The notes: generated by a model not told the origin, from the letters alone. 64,000 nucleotides of DNA from Heterodera schachtii (GCA_023374025.1 SIJG01000006.1:295596-359595); one strand, 5' to 3'; positions 24,786-36,258 are shown, counted from the stretch's first letter. Program-made: numbers and translations.

Positions 24786-25599
24786 TATTCTAAAATAATA
24801 AATAATGAAAATGAGCTTCTCAGAATAACTCACGTATATAACTACCCATGAATTTTCTATAAAAATATTTTTATTGCACTATTTATCTATTTGCCAACAT
24901 TAAATATTTTAATAAAAAATGAGAAAACAAAAGTGCATGTCAACTTTAATAAAAATGAAAAAAGAAAAGTGCACATTAATATTTTAATAAAAAATGAGAA
25001 AACAAAAAATGTCCGTTTTATTGAGATTTAAAAATATTATAAAATAAACGGATAATTATGTAAGTAGATTATTATTATTTAAAATAATTATTTAATTTTA
25101 ATTTTTTAATAATTATTTTGCTTGCTTTTAATTTGATCAGTGATCACTTTGCACTTTTTCGTGCTTCGCCCACTTTGCACTTTTTCGTGCTTCGCCCACT
25201 TTGCACTTTTTCGTGCTTCGCCCACTTTGCACTTTTTCGTGCTTCGCCCAACCTTGCACTTTTCGTGCTTCGACATAGCACCGAGTTAGCCAATTCACAA
25301 TTAACAAATGGAAAAAACAATTTGGAATTAGCAGTAAAAGAATAACGGAGAAAGAAAAAATTCAAAAAATGAAAATTTATTGGCAAATAAAAAAAGAACC
25401 CAAAAATGAGCGACAAAGAAATTGCAAAATTGTTCAAAATTAATCAATCGAGCATTTCGAGATGGAAGAAAAAATTGGAGAAGAAATAAATGAGGAATGA
25501 AAACGGATAACCATGAGGGAAATCGAATGAAGCAAGGAAATGAGACATCGGATTATGATTTTTAAAATTTACCATTTTTAAATGGAAAATTTAATATTC

Positions 25600-25750
25600 T
25601 TTTCCAATGTGTTGAGTTGCTGTACATTTTTTTTGGTAAAGAATTTCGACTCCATTGGTAATCCAAAAATTGGAAAATGGGACAGTAAAACAACAGATTT
25701 CAAAAATGAAATCCTGTAGCATTTTATAGAACAAAAAGTCAAATATCTAT
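25600..25750. repeat. Dispersed repeat (inverted copy at 42030-42160)
   Basis: The text around AATTTCGACTCC.TTGGTAA, TTGGAAAATGGGACAGTAAAAC and GATTTCAAAAATGAAAT reappears reverse-complemented at about 42030-42160. A weak relative of the first part is at 28265-28300. It lies beside HTH-family copies and seems to travel with them. Confidence 0.55.
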
Positions 25751-25849
25751 AAGAACCTCATTCTAATTCTTTCTCAATTTAAATTTTTTCAAGTTCAAAA
25801 ATTTAAGAAATTGGAAAAACAAGCAGTAAAAGGAACAAAAATATTTGAT

Positions 25850-25995
25850 CATCAGGTATGGGATTTATTATGTTTTTACATTTTTTTGGCGCAATATGTT
25901 ATCTCTTGAAAAGCTCAAAAATAGCCTTTTTACTTATTTTTTTTCTTCAATCAGAGCGAGCATTTAGCATATAAAAATATATTTTGAGTCGAAAT
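25850..25995. repeat. Dispersed inverted repeat with relatives at 28.66 and 34.04 kb
   Basis: The sequence AAAAATAGCCTTTTTACTTA ... CAATCAGAGCGAGCATTTAGC is the reverse complement of 28665-28740 and of the diverged copy at 34036-34110. Together they flank HTH-family fragments, so they may be ends of a larger composite element; the ends are not resolved. Confidence 0.5.
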
Positions 25996-26159
25996 GAACG
26001 TATTTTATTTTATTCTTTTTTTTCTCATTCCCGTTGAATTTTTTCATTTTTGACCAGGAATTGAGATTTTAATTTAATAATTCAATGTAAATGATTTATG
26101 GTTTTTTTTGTTATTTCCGGGGGCCTATAACAAAATGTGAATTAATGGAAAAAATATTT

Positions 26160-26285
26160 AAAAATTAACCATTTTTAAAATTTATTATTGTCAATAATTT
26201 GTTCAGTAGATAAAATTTATTAAACCTTAACGATTTTTTTTTATTTTCAATTAAGTAGGTTTTTCTTATTTGTAAGAAATCCGTC
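26160..26285 (+). promoter_or_regulatory. Orphan copy of the type 1 upstream block
   Basis: The motif CAATAATTTGTTCAGTAGA and AGTAGGTTTTTCTTATTTGT here match the 5' flanks of HTH copies at 51595 (51.39-51.50 kb), 49930 and 44048. No intact HTH gene follows immediately, so it is a detached flank. Confidence 0.5.
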
Positions 26286-27359
26286 GGACCTTGCCCGGGA
26301 AAAAGCGCTTCGCACTTCGGGTGCTTCGATACCTAGATAAGCTATTGGCCTTTGAAGCCTGTAAAAGAATTGGAAGTCTTCCGTCCGATTCGCGGCTCAG
26401 ACGGGCGCTTCGCGCCCCTTTTTAAACCAAAGTTAAAAGAGGTAAATCCATGGTTAGAAGAGTTACATTCATGATAAGAATTATTTTTTATCTTTTTTTA
26501 AAAATGTGGCAAAAAAAATATTAAAAAAAGTTTGAATTTTTTTTTTTTGCATTTCAATTTGCGAAAATCTTTTTCAGAACTGAGTTGTCAAATTTTATCT
26601 GAAAAATCGAATTTTTCCCGTTTTCTCGAATAACCATAAATTTCCATGGGCCAAAAAAAAAGTAAAAATTTCTTAAACTGTTAAAGAATTTCAAAATTTT
26701 TGAAACGAAAAATAAACATTATTTTCGTGCTCAACACCTGAATTTACCCCATAAAAATATTTTTCAACCCCATTTTGATCAAAAAAATTTCTAAAAATTT
26801 CTTAGGGGCTATAGCTCGAAAATTTTTGAAAATTTCCGGAAATAAGGTACATATTCGATAGAGCTTCAAAAGTTCTACAATTTTGCTCAGGGACCCCTAA
26901 CGAGTTATTGGCCCGGGACTCAAATGTCTCGCTCGGGCCAAAATTTTTTTCTTATTTCCGAAAACCGAAATTTTTCCAAAAAATTACCGATCGATAGAGC
27001 TCGAAAAACATCTTCCCAAAAGTGTAACCAGTTTTCCCGGGAAAACTCGCTAAAAAATCATAAAATTCAAAAACACGAAAAGCTCATGGGGGGAGCTAAC
27101 TCGAAAATTTATTAAATTTTAAAATTTAAAAAATAGAGCTTTCAAAACTATACAATAAGTTCGCTGGCGCCCCCTCGCTCAGAGCAAACGCGGGCGTGGC
27201 ATTCGCCTGGTACTGAAGTGTACAAAGTTGGTATTGAATTTTTGCCATTTTCTGCAGCCGTTGCTTTTGCAGGTAGAGGCTGGAATTTTTTTTTCAATTT
27301 TAGTCAACACTCTAACTTGTCCCCCTCCCAGCGGACACTTTTTGATTCGGACGTTAGAA

Positions 27360-27774
27360 AAAAAGTTAATTTTAATTGTATATTTGATTGTGCTAATTAC
27401 TATTAATTATGTTGGATCAGAAAAGAAAAAGTCGCAACAGAAATCATTTGATGAAATATTTAGATAAATTAGAAATTGTTCAAAAATTTATTAAAATGAC
27501 AAATGAATTTAAACAAAAGAGAAAATATTCAAGAAAAGAATGGCTTCAAAATTATGCCGAAATTTGCAAGAAAATTGGAGTTAGCCATTTCATAATTAAG
27601 AAATGGAAGAAACAATTTGCATTTGGTAGTAAAATAACGGAGAAAGAAAAAATGGAAAAAATTAAAATTTATTGGCAAATAAAACGAGCAAATCCGAAGA
27701 TAACTGATAAGCAAATTGCTAAAACATTGAAAATTAGTTTAAATAGCATTATAAGATGGAAAATACAATTTTGA
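27360..27774 (+). pseudogene. HTH-family copy lacking repeat 1
   Basis: A signal-peptide-like stretch (LILIVYLIVLITINYVGSE) and FDEIF occupy one frame, followed directly in another frame by repeats 2 and 3 (KLEIVQKF, YAEICKKIGVSHFIIKKWKK, IAKTLKISLNSIIRWK). The rest of the acidic linker and all of repeat 1 are deleted, and no upstream ATG is in frame with the signal peptide. A 121-aa frame from 27409 covers repeats 2-3 without a secretion signal. Probably non-functional. Confidence 0.8.
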
Positions 27775-28799
27775 GAAGAAGAAGTTCCTTCGAAAAAAGA
27801 ATGATTCAGGCTATTTAACCCGATAAATAGATAAAAAATCCGATCAAATTGTTTTCCATACAAATCCAACAAAAAATTGTTTTCTATTAAAAATTGAATA
27901 AATCCATTTCGAGATAAAAGAAAAAATTAGAAAAAATTAAAATGAAAGCGGATGATTTAGAGCGAAATTTGAAATTTGAATGGGAGCAGGAAAATACGAC
28001 ACCGGCGGAAAATTCAACACGAGATACTGATATTTAAAATTTAAAATGTTCAAATTAAAATTTATTATTTGGACTTTTTGGAGGAATAGGTACGGCAGTG
28101 CATATTGGCACATATTTTTATGAGATTGTTATAAAATTACACACAACATTTGGTCATATTTTCCCGGTGTGGAATTTTGTAAGTTTTTTACGGTGTCTTA
28201 TTTGGCAAAGATTGATATTAATTTGTAAATAACATTAATTTTTGTGTTTTCATGAGGAAATGTGATAGCCAAATTTCGACTCCCTCGGCAACCCAAAAAT
28301 CATTGATCAAAATAGGAGCAAAAAATCTTCGTACAAAAAAATTTCATTAAAATTTTATGACCTGACACCCGTGGATTTCCATGAAAAAAAGTCGCGCCGA
28401 AATGAGAGGAAATGGGGATAACGCAATTTTTCGAAAAATTGCCAAGTGTAACTCGGTATGAAGCTGAATAATCCCCAATATACAAGTTAAATTTTAATAT
28501 ATGTGGCCTTTTTTGTTTTTCTTTTATGATTTTGACCCCATCAATTTATGTGATCACTGGGGATGGGATTATATGTGCTCGAAACGACAAATATTTACAT
28601 ATCTATGCGCCAAAAAACCCCAAAATATGTGCTAAAATTCAAAAAAGGCCTAAATATGTTTTTTTTATATGCTAAATGCTCGCTCTGATTGAAGAAAAAA
28701 AATAAGTAAAAAGGCTATTTTTGAGCTTTTCACGCGATAGATAACAGATACGCAAAAAAAACATGTAAAAACATATAAATCCTCTCCCTGGTGGTCAGT

Positions 28800-29217
28800 T
28801 TCACATGGTCTTAGTTTATTGTATGCTAATTAGTTTTATTTTCTTAAAAATTAAAATATTTCACTTTTTAACCTATTTTTCACTTAGAATCAATATTTTC
28901 GTAATTAGTAATGGTTTAACCGGTAATATAAATAAAACTCACTTTTTGCCATAACAAATAATTCTGCTTAATAATGTAAAATGGCTGAACTAAGAAATCA
29001 ATTATACTCAAAATTAAGATAAATTTTTTTCATCCAAATATAATAATTCGAACATAATTTTCTCTTTGATCATAAAATATTGGGCTAATTAAATTTTATC
29101 ATTATTTTTTAAGTCATTTTTTTAATATTTAATAATATTTTTTGTTTGTTTCTAATTTGTATATGAAATCCATCAAAATATTGAATAATAATAATTTTTA
29201 GACCAAATATAATTGTA
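28800..29217 (+). promoter_or_regulatory. 5' flank of the intact HTH gene (type 2)
   Basis: The block is conserved with 34.22-34.62 kb and 19.25-19.56 kb. Landmarks are TTTAACC..TTTTTCACTT, TGGTTTAACCGGTAATATAA and ATTTTTAGACCAAATATAAT just before the ATG. Candidate promoter and 5' UTR, by conservation only. Confidence 0.5.
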
Positions 29218-29913
29218 ATGAAAATAAAACACCGTTTATTATTCATTCTAATTCTATTTTTGATCGTCGAAATTCACCAAATTAAAATGGAAGATAAAAA
29301 ATTACAACAAAAATCATTTGATGAAATATTTGGAGAAAAATGGGAAGAAAAAGAAGAAGAAAATTTAGAAGAAAAAATAAAAAAAATAATTGAAATATAT
29401 TATAAAATCAAAGAAAAAATTAAGCAAAAAGGAAGAAAATACTCAACAAAAGAATGGGGAAAAATTGAAGTAAAAATATCAAAAAAATTGGGGACAAATA
29501 GTAATTATATTTATAAATGGATTAAACAATTTGGACTTAATCAAAAATTATTTAAATGCCACAAATCAAAAACTGACGAAGAAAAAATTGAAATTGTACA
29601 AAAATTCATTGGAATGATAAATGAATATAAGCAAAAAGGAAAATACTCAACCAAAGAATGGAAGCAAAATTATGCCGAAATTAGTAAGAAAATCGGAGTC
29701 AGATATGGAACAATTGAAAAATGGAAGAAACAATTTACATTTGGTAGTAAAATAACGGCGAAAGAAAAAATGGAAAAAATGAAAAAGTATTGGCAAATAA
29801 AAAAAGAAAATCCAAAAATGAATGACAGGGAAATTGCGAGAATTATGGAAACTCATCAATCGAGCATTTCAAAATGGAAGAAAAGAATTGGAGAAGGAAT
29901 AAATGAGGAATGA
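29218..29913 (+). CDS. Secreted three-repeat HTH-family protein (intact copy)
   Basis: Single exon, 231 aa, ATG at 29218, stop at 29911-29913. It begins with a typical signal peptide (MKIKHRLLFILILFLIVEI), then a charged linker with FDEIFGEKWEEKEEENLEE. Three HTH-like repeats follow: repeat 1 (about aa 58-118; KYSTKEWGKIEVKISKKLGT, IYKWIKQFG), repeat 2 (about 122-180; KYSTKEWKQNYAEISKKIGV, TIEKWKKQF) and repeat 3 (about 185-228; MNDREIARIMETHQSSISKW). The product is extremely Lys/Glu/Ile-rich and ends GEGINEE like other copies. It is the best preserved of the intronless copies in this window. The repeats resemble homeodomain-like HTHs of transposases and of CENP-B/Psq proteins. A secreted DNA-binding or nuclear effector role is inference; I recognise no known gene name. 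Confidence 0.85.
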   Translation: MKIKHRLLFILILFLIVEIHQIKMEDKKLQQKSFDEIFGEKWEEKEEENLEEKIKKIIEIYYKIKEKIKQKGRKYSTKEWGKIEVKISKKLGTNSNYIYKWIKQFGLNQKLFKCHKSKTDEEKIEIVQKFIGMINEYKQKGKYSTKEWKQNYAEISKKIGVRYGTIEKWKKQFTFGSKITAKEKMEKMKKYWQIKKENPKMNDREIARIMETHQSSISKWKKRIGEGINEE

Positions 29914-30548
29914 AAGTGCATGATGAAGATGGAAACTTGAATAGAATCGAAAAAGAAATTTCCTTGGATTTTAACATTTTTTTTGAATTTAATAAATATA
30001 ATTTTCCTAATGGAGAATTCTTAGAGCTACTAAAGAAACCAAGAATGTTTAATTGATTGAATTTAACCAATTATGATTTTATTTTTTCATTTTATTATTT
30101 TAGGAAATGTCCAAGCACTTGTAAAAATAAAAAACAACTCTTTCCAATATTTTTATTCTTTCATCACCCATTTTCTTAAATTCTTATTTTATTTGTATGT
30201 TTTTTATTTTAAAAATAATCTTTTTCATTTTTAACTTTTCTTTTAATTCATCTTTAATCAATATTTTGGTCATAATATTTTTTATTTCTTCATTTTTATA
30301 AAGAAAAAATATAAATTTTATCTAAAAAATCAATTCTGCAGCAATTAAAGTTAATATTCATTGAAAATATAATATTATTAAAATACCTCTTATTATTCAT
30401 AAAATATAGAGCTACTGATATGATTATAGATTATATCTTTAATTTTAGAAATTTTTAATTTTAAATTTTTTAATTACAATTTTATTTTGTTTCGATTATA
30501 TATTGTCCATCAAAATACCAAATAATAATTTAGACAAATTATCATAAT

Positions 30549-31061
30549 AATGAAAATGAAATTTTGCCTCTTAAATAATTGTATATTTGATTGTGATAAT
30601 TATTATTAATTATGTTGGATCAGAAAAAAAACTTGTAACAGAAATCCTTTGATGAAATATTTGGAGAAAAATGGGAAGAAAAAGAAAAACGAATTGAGAA
30701 GAAAAAAAGAGAAATAATTAGAACATTCAACAAAATTAAAAGAGAAAATAAGCAAAAAGGAATAAAATATTCAGCAAAAGAATGGAATAAAATTGAAAGA
30801 AATTAGCGAAAAAATTGTGGACAAATCGAACCACAATTTATGAATGGATTAAAAAATGGACTTCATCAAAATTCAAAAAAGCTACCAAACAAAACTGATG
30901 AATGTAAAAAAATTATAAAGAAATTTGTAAGAAAATTGAAGTTAGACATTTGGTAATTTAAAAATGGTAGAGAAATTTTTGAAATTGCCTTAAAATAAGC
31001 ACGAAGAAAGAAAAAATGGAAAAAATGAAAATTTATAAAACGAGCAAATCCGAAGATAAAC
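30549..31061 (+). pseudogene. Degenerate HTH-family copy
   Basis: Recognisable pieces are an ATG AAA ATG start, signal-peptide remnants, TTTGATGAAATATTTGGAG (FDEIFG), repeat 1 (KYSAKEWNKIE) with stops and frameshifts, and scraps of repeats 2-3 with large deletions. It corresponds to the copy at 35567 in the second duplication unit. Confidence 0.8.
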
Positions 31062-31315
31062 AGAAGATACTGATTTTTAAAATTTAAAATTTTCAAATTA
31101 AAATTTATTATTTGGAGTTTTTGGAGGAGTAGGAACGGCAGTGCATATAGGCACATATTTTTATCAGATTTGTGCAAAATTACAGACAATATTTTGTCAT
31201 ATTTCCCCAGATGTGGCATTTTGTTGGTTTTACGGTGTCTTATTTGGCAAAGATTTATATTAATTTGTAAATAACAGAAATTTTTGTGTTTAATGAGGAA
31301 ATGCGATTTTACGAC

Positions 31316-33714
31316 TGTCGCGAATGCGACGAGGGGGACATGATCAAATTCGGAAGAAATCAAATTCGGCATTTTTTTGCACCTAACCCCCTTCTTTTCC
31401 TCCTTTCTCCTTCCACCTTTTGTTAACCAATCCTTTGCACCCCTCTTTTTCACTTTTATTTATCGTTTTCCATTTTCGCCTTATGTTACTTTGTAATGGG
31501 ACTTTAACCCCCCCTCGGGGGTGAAGTTGTCCAAGCACCATCCCCTTCTTCTGAATTTGTCAACCATCCCCCCTTTCTGCCTTGAGCTCCACACACATAT
31601 ACACACATTATATAATCACTTGCTCTCCGTCAAATTGTCTGATTCTACGCCGATCCTTTTAATCCCCTCGGCCCCCCTCTTCTCGTACCAAATTGGGTTT
31701 TTGCTGGAGTGCTGTTTGGATCAGGGACGGAACGGACCGGGTTGGCTATTAGAGACGGGAGGAGCACCCTCCCCCCTTATTCATACTCGCACAGCGAGAA
31801 CGGCACTTCGTCTGCAATGCCCCCTTTTTTCGTCACTCTTCAGTCTTCGGCGTCGCCGCCCATTGAGGCGAGGCGCGAGGGACATCCCGCCGCAGTATCG
31901 AACGACGACTCCGAACGGGAGTGCCGGTATGGATGGCCGGCTCCCCCGCCCCATTTCGACTATTTTCCTCTGGAGATGGTGGGGGTCGAGACTCTTGAGT
32001 CTATCTACGGACCCCCTCGTTCACGCTCCCCTTCGTCCAATTCCTCTTCTGGGGAAGGGGACAGCCCGACCCCCCTCTTTCGTTGATTTGAGGGACTTTC
32101 CGTCCAACAAGCTGCGCCACCGAACCCCCCTCCCATTTAGTCCGAGTCCCGACCGGAAGGCCCCTCTTTGGAAGATGAGCCCAATCGTCTGTTCTCGGGC
32201 CGACTCAGTCTCCGTTTCCGTTCGTTACCGCTTCCTCCTCGTTTAGATAATAACATAATTTCAAAACGCCAATGCCAACACGAACCCATCAGAGCACCAT
32301 CTGACGCTGACGCGAAGACAAACGCATTTTCAACCCATGCCCACTTTCAAGATCTCCAAGCTAGCCGCCGTCGTCTGTTCGTCGGCACCCGAAGGTGCTC
32401 AAAGTAGAGAAAACGAAACGCCGGCTTCATCAAACTCTGCACACCGCGTCCCCTCCCCTCCACTCCCCCCAAGACTCCCACACCGAAAAAAAATTCCCCC
32501 CACCGCCCGAATTCCGCAACCGATCATATTTACCGCCCCGCCGCCCGATCCTGCCAAAGTCGTCTCGTTCGGCATCGTCTTCTTCGTCGTCAGCGTCTGT
32601 CCGTTCTCCCCCCACCGCCGTCCCTAATTCGCTCTTCCCCCTCCCCTCCGTTCGGCCAAACTCGCGATGTCTTCCCCCTCCCTGTACCCCCTGCAATCCA
32701 CTCTTCCATGCCGGCCGAACAACTCCGAACTCTCTGGCTCCTCCGTTCGCGCACGCACAACACGGCCGCGCTACTCACTACACCCACGCAGAGCTCGCCG
32801 CGCACGTGGAGCTGCCTCCTCCGATGGCACTCTGGCTCCGCGAGACAAAGGAGCAAATGTCCTCAGTGCAGGCGGAGTTGTTGCGTCTGACCAGCGCTCT
32901 GTTCTCGCTTCCGTCCCCGCCCGAAGTGTGCAATCAGCTGCCAAAGAACTGATTGGTCGCGGGCCGGCCAATGTCGGGAATGCGACGATGGGGACATGAT
33001 CAAATACGGGAGAAATCAAATTCGGCATTTTTTCTTTTGCACCCTCCCCCTTCTTTTCCTCCTTTCTCGTTCTCCTTCCACCTTTTGTTAACGAATCCTT
33101 TGCGCCCCCCTTTTTCACTTTTATTTCGTTTTCCATTTCATCACTCGCACAGCGAGAACGGCACTTCGTCTGCAATGCCCCCGTTTTTTCGTTACTCTTC
33201 AGTCTTCGGCGTCGCCGCCCATTGAGGCGAGGTGCGAGGGACATCCCGCCGCAGTATCGAAATGACGACTCCGAACGGGAGTGCCGGTCTGGATGGCCGG
33301 CTCCCACATTTCGACTATTTTCCTCTCGAGATGGTGGGGATCGAGTCTCTTACGGGCCCTTTCGTTTGTGCTCCCCTTCGTCCAATTCCTCTTCTGGGTA
33401 AGGGGACGGCCCGAATTCGGCATTTTTTCTTTTGCATCCCCCCTTCTTTTCCTCCTTTCTCCTTCCACCTTTTGTTAACCAATCCTTTGCACCCCCCTTT
33501 TTCATTTTTATTTATTGTTTTCCATTTTCGCCTTATGTTACTTTGTAATTGGACTTTACCCCCCCCCCCCCTCCCCCTCCCCCACTCGGGGGCGAAGTTG
33601 TCCAAACACCATCCCTTTCTTCTGAATTTATGAACCATCCCCCCCCTTTCTCTTTGTCTCTCCCCTTCCTTTTCCTTCGTTTTGGCCTTTCTCCCTTTAT
33701 TCCAATTCCCGACA
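31316..33714. mobile_element. LTR-type retroelement insertion (GC-rich, rearranged)
   Basis: It begins TGTCG (31316) and ends CGACA (33714), the inverted ends typical of LTRs. It is flanked by ACGAC (31311-31315) and ATGAC (33715-33719), a one-mismatch 5-bp target duplication. The paralogous unit at about 28347-28365 keeps the uninterrupted site (TTTTATGAC-CTGACACC). The start block TGTCG.GAATGCGACGA recurs at 32969 with its downstream pyrimidine-rich text, and part of that text recurs a third time at 33413-33640. A block around CACTCGCACAGCGAGAACGG occurs at 31785 and 33140. So it contains two LTR-like repeats and a short internal region. Open frames at 31521-32246 and 32395-32952 are proline/arginine-rich with no pol motifs, so the element looks non-autonomous or badly deleted. 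Confidence 0.75.
32395..32952 (+). CDS. Gag-like or chance open frame inside the LTR element
   Basis: A 185-codon open stretch, proline/serine-rich at first and then AELAAHVELPPPMALWLRET and KEQMSSVQAELLRLTSALF. The latter could be a short coiled coil like those in retroelement Gag proteins. There is no zinc knuckle, protease or RT motif. GC-rich, pyrimidine-biased composition alone can hold frames open, so coding is doubtful. Confidence 0.25.
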   Translation: MLKVEKTKRRLHQTLHTASPPLHSPQDSHTEKKFPPPPEFRNRSYLPPRRPILPKSSRSASSSSSSASVRSPPTAVPNSLFPLPSVRPNSRCLPPPCTPCNPLFHAGRTTPNSLAPPFAHAQHGRATHYTHAELAAHVELPPPMALWLRETKEQMSSVQAELLRLTSALFSLPSPPEVCNQLPKN

Positions 33715-34626
33715 ATGACCTAACACCTGTAGATTTCCATTTAAAAAGTCGCGCACGAAAAGAGGAAATGGGGATAACGCAATTTTTCCGTAAAATTGCC
33801 AAGTGTAACTCGGAATGGAACTGAATAATCTCCAATATATTACTTAAATTTATTTATGTGGCGTTTTTTGTTTTTCTTCTTTTATGATTTTGACCCCATC
33901 AATTTATGTGATCACTGGGGATGGGATTTATATGTGCTAGAAACGCCAAATATTTACATATTTATATAAATTGTGCCAAAAAACCCTAAAATATGTGCTA
34001 AAATTCAAAAAAGGCCAAAATACATTTTTTTTTTTTAATATGCTAAAGCTCACTCTGTCTGATTGAAGAAAAATAAGTAAAAAGGCTATCTTTGAGATTA
34101 CACGCGATAACATAAAAAAACAACGTAAAAAGATATAAATGCTATCCCTGGTGATCACTTTCACGGGGTAAAAAACAATTCTTTCCGATTTTGATATCCA
34201 TTCAATTTCCCATTTTCCTCTAAATTCTTGCTTTATTGTATGCTAATTTGTTTTCTCTTCTTAAAAATTAAAATATTTCACATTTTTACCTATTTTTCAC
34301 TTTGAATCAATTTTTTAGTAATTAGTTATGGATTAACCGGTAATATAAATAAAACTCACTTTTTGCCATAACAAATAATTCTGTTTATAACGTAAAATGT
34401 TGAACCAAAAAACCAATTATGCTGCAAATTAAAGATAAAATTTTCCATCCAAATATTATAATTCGAAATGCTCATTTTTTCGTTATTCATAAAAATATTG
34501 GGCTATTTAAATTTTATTATTATTTTTTAAGTAATTTTTATTTAATATTTAATACATATTTTTTGTTTGTTTCTAATTTGTATATGAAGTCCATCAAAAT
34601 ATGGAAAAATAATTTTTAGACAAAAT

Positions 34627-34969
34627 AACTGACGAAGAAAAAATTGAAATTGTACAAAAATTCATTGAAATGAAAAATGAATATAAGCAAAAAGGAAAAT
34701 ATTCAACCAAAGAATGGAAGCAAAATTATGCCGAAATTAGTAAGAAAATCGGAGTCAGATATGGAACAATTGAAAAATGGAAGAAACAATTTACATTTGG
34801 TAGTAAAATAACGGAGAAAGAAAAAATGGAAAAAATGAAAAAGTATTGGCAAATAAAAAAAGAAAATCCAAAAATGAATGACAAGGAAATTGCGAGAATT
34901 ATGGAAACTCATGAATCGAGCATTTCAAAATGGAAGAAAAGAATTGGAGAAGGAATAAATGAGGAATGA
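34627..34969 (+). pseudogene. HTH-family copy with deleted 5' half
   Basis: The 5' flank runs directly from ACAAAATA into ACTGACGAAGAAAAAATT. Compared with the copy at 29218, about 360 bp encoding signal peptide, linker and repeat 1 are missing. Repeats 2 and 3 are otherwise nearly identical to those of the intact copy and in frame to the family stop (KMNDKEIARIMETHESSISK). A 99-aa frame from the ATG at 34670 has no export signal. Confidence 0.85.
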
Positions 34970-35566
34970 AAGTGCATGATGAAGATGGAAACTTGAATAG
35001 AATAGAAAAAGAAATTTCCTTGTATTTTAACATTTTTTTTGAATTTAATAAATATAATTTTCCTAATGGAGAATTCTTAGAGCTTCTAATGAAACCAAGA
35101 ATGTTTAATTGATTGACTTTAAGCATTATGATTTTATTTTTTCATTATATTATTTTAGGAAATGTCCCAGCATTTCCAATGTTTAAACCCTTTCATCTCA
35201 CCCATTTTCTTACAAATTCTTACTTTATTTTGCATGTTATTATGTTTTATTTTTTAAAAATAATCTTTCTCATTTAACTTTTAATTCATCTTTAATCAAT
35301 ATTTTGGTAAATTATGATTTTTCATCAATAATATTTTTTTCTTCATTTTTATAAACAAAAAATATAAATTTTATACAAAAAATCAATTATGCAATTAAAG
35401 TTAATATTCATTGAAATATAAGCTAATGATATGAATATAGATTATATCTTTAATTTTAGAAATTTTTAAATTTTTAAAAATTTTTTAATTACAATTTTAT
35501 TTTGTTTCCGATTAATATATTGTACATCAAAATATCGAATAATAATTTAGACAAGATATCATTGTA

Positions 35567-36258
35567 ATGAAAATGAACTTTGCCTCTTAATTTTAATTGT
35601 ATATTTGATTGTGCTAATTATTATTAATTATGTTGGATCAGAAAAGAAAAAGTTGCAACAGAAATCATTTGATGAAATATTTGGAGAAAAATGGGAAGAA
35701 AAAGAAGAAGAACACTTTTAAGAAAAAATAAAGAAATAATTGGAAAATATTATAGAATAAAAGAGAAAATTAAGCATAAAGGAAGAACATTTTCAACAAA
35801 TGAATGGGGATAAATTGAAAGAAAAATAGCAAAAAAATTGGGGATAAATCGCCAAAAAATTTATAAATGGATCAAAGATTTTGGCTTATATAAATAAATA
35901 CAAATCAGTAATTGATTATCAAAAAATAGAAATTGTGCAAAAATTCATTGAAATGATAAATGAATATAAAGAAATAAGAAGATATTCAACCAAAGAATGG
36001 GACCAAAATTATGCCGTAATTTGTAAGAAAATCGGAGTAAGCCATTTCAAATTAACAAAAGGAAGAAAAAATTTGGCATTAGCAAAAAAATAATAACGGA
36101 GGAAGAAAAAACAATAAAAATGAAATTTTATTGGTAAATAAAAAGAAAAAACCCAAAAATGAGTGACAAGGAAATTGCGATAATTATGAAAATTAAGCTA
36201 AGCAATCGAACATTTCAAAATGGAGAAAAAAATTGGAGAAGAAATAAATGAGGAATAA
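35567..36258 (+). pseudogene. Degenerate three-repeat HTH-family copy
   Basis: Starts ATG AAA ATG but the signal peptide runs into stops. The linker FDEIFGEKWEEKEEEHF ends in TAA. Repeat 1 has stop codons. Repeat 2 is open (KYKSVIDYQKIEIVQKFIEM, WDQNYAVICKKIGVSHFK). Repeat 3 is frame-broken near 36060-36230. The family terminus GEEINEE is preserved at the end. Confidence 0.85.

Larger units (their letters stand above)
21861..25282 (-). mobile_element. Complete autonomous MULE (Mutator-like) transposon
   Basis: 3422 bp flanked by a perfect 9-bp duplication GAGTTAGCC, the size expected for Mutator-like elements. The terminal inverted repeats are about 190 bp (21861-22050 and 25093-25282) and nearly identical; I see differences only in the outermost ~10 bases. 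Each contains one variant and four perfect 26-bp units built on GCGAAGCACGAAAAAGTGC. A five-exon transposase gene with no frame break lies inside. A small 86-bp MITE is nested in its first intron. High TIR identity, perfect target duplication and intact gene indicate recent insertion. Confidence 0.93.
21377..25497 (+). pseudogene. HTH-family gene split by a MULE insertion
   Basis: The 5' part (21377-21860) encodes a signal peptide (MKMKLRILIILILFLIIEI), the linker FDEIFGEKWEEKEEE, repeat 1 (KIAKKLGTNRQNIYKW) and most of repeat 2 (ending KICKKIGVS). The reading frame is then interrupted by the transposon at 21861-25282. The 3' part resumes at 25283 with the rest of repeat 2 (TINKWKKQFGIS) and repeat 3, ending at the family stop near 25497. 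GAGTTAGCC is present on both sides (21852-21860 and 25283-25291), so the junction is a clean 9-bp target duplication. The 3' part also has a 2-nt deletion near 25400 (KKEP instead of KKENP), so it has decayed further. Before insertion it was the same three-repeat type as the intact copy at 29218. Confidence 0.9.
28018..31061 (+). repeat. Tandem segmental duplication, unit 1
   Basis: The sequence starting GAGATACTGATATTTAAAAT and GGAATAGGTACGGCAGTGCAT recurs at 31062 onward. Matching order continues through the HTH copies: 28.36-30.1 kb corresponds to 33.72-35.13 kb, and 30.2-31.0 kb corresponds to 35.25-36.25 kb. Unit 1 holds the intact HTH gene at 29218 and a degenerate copy at 30549. Confidence 0.8.

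Noticed and set aside
31521..32246. 241-codon plus-strand open frame and overlapping frames
   Set aside because: Lies across LTR-like repeats with strong pyrimidine bias, and the same text recurs at 33.1 kb with other frames; no protein motif.
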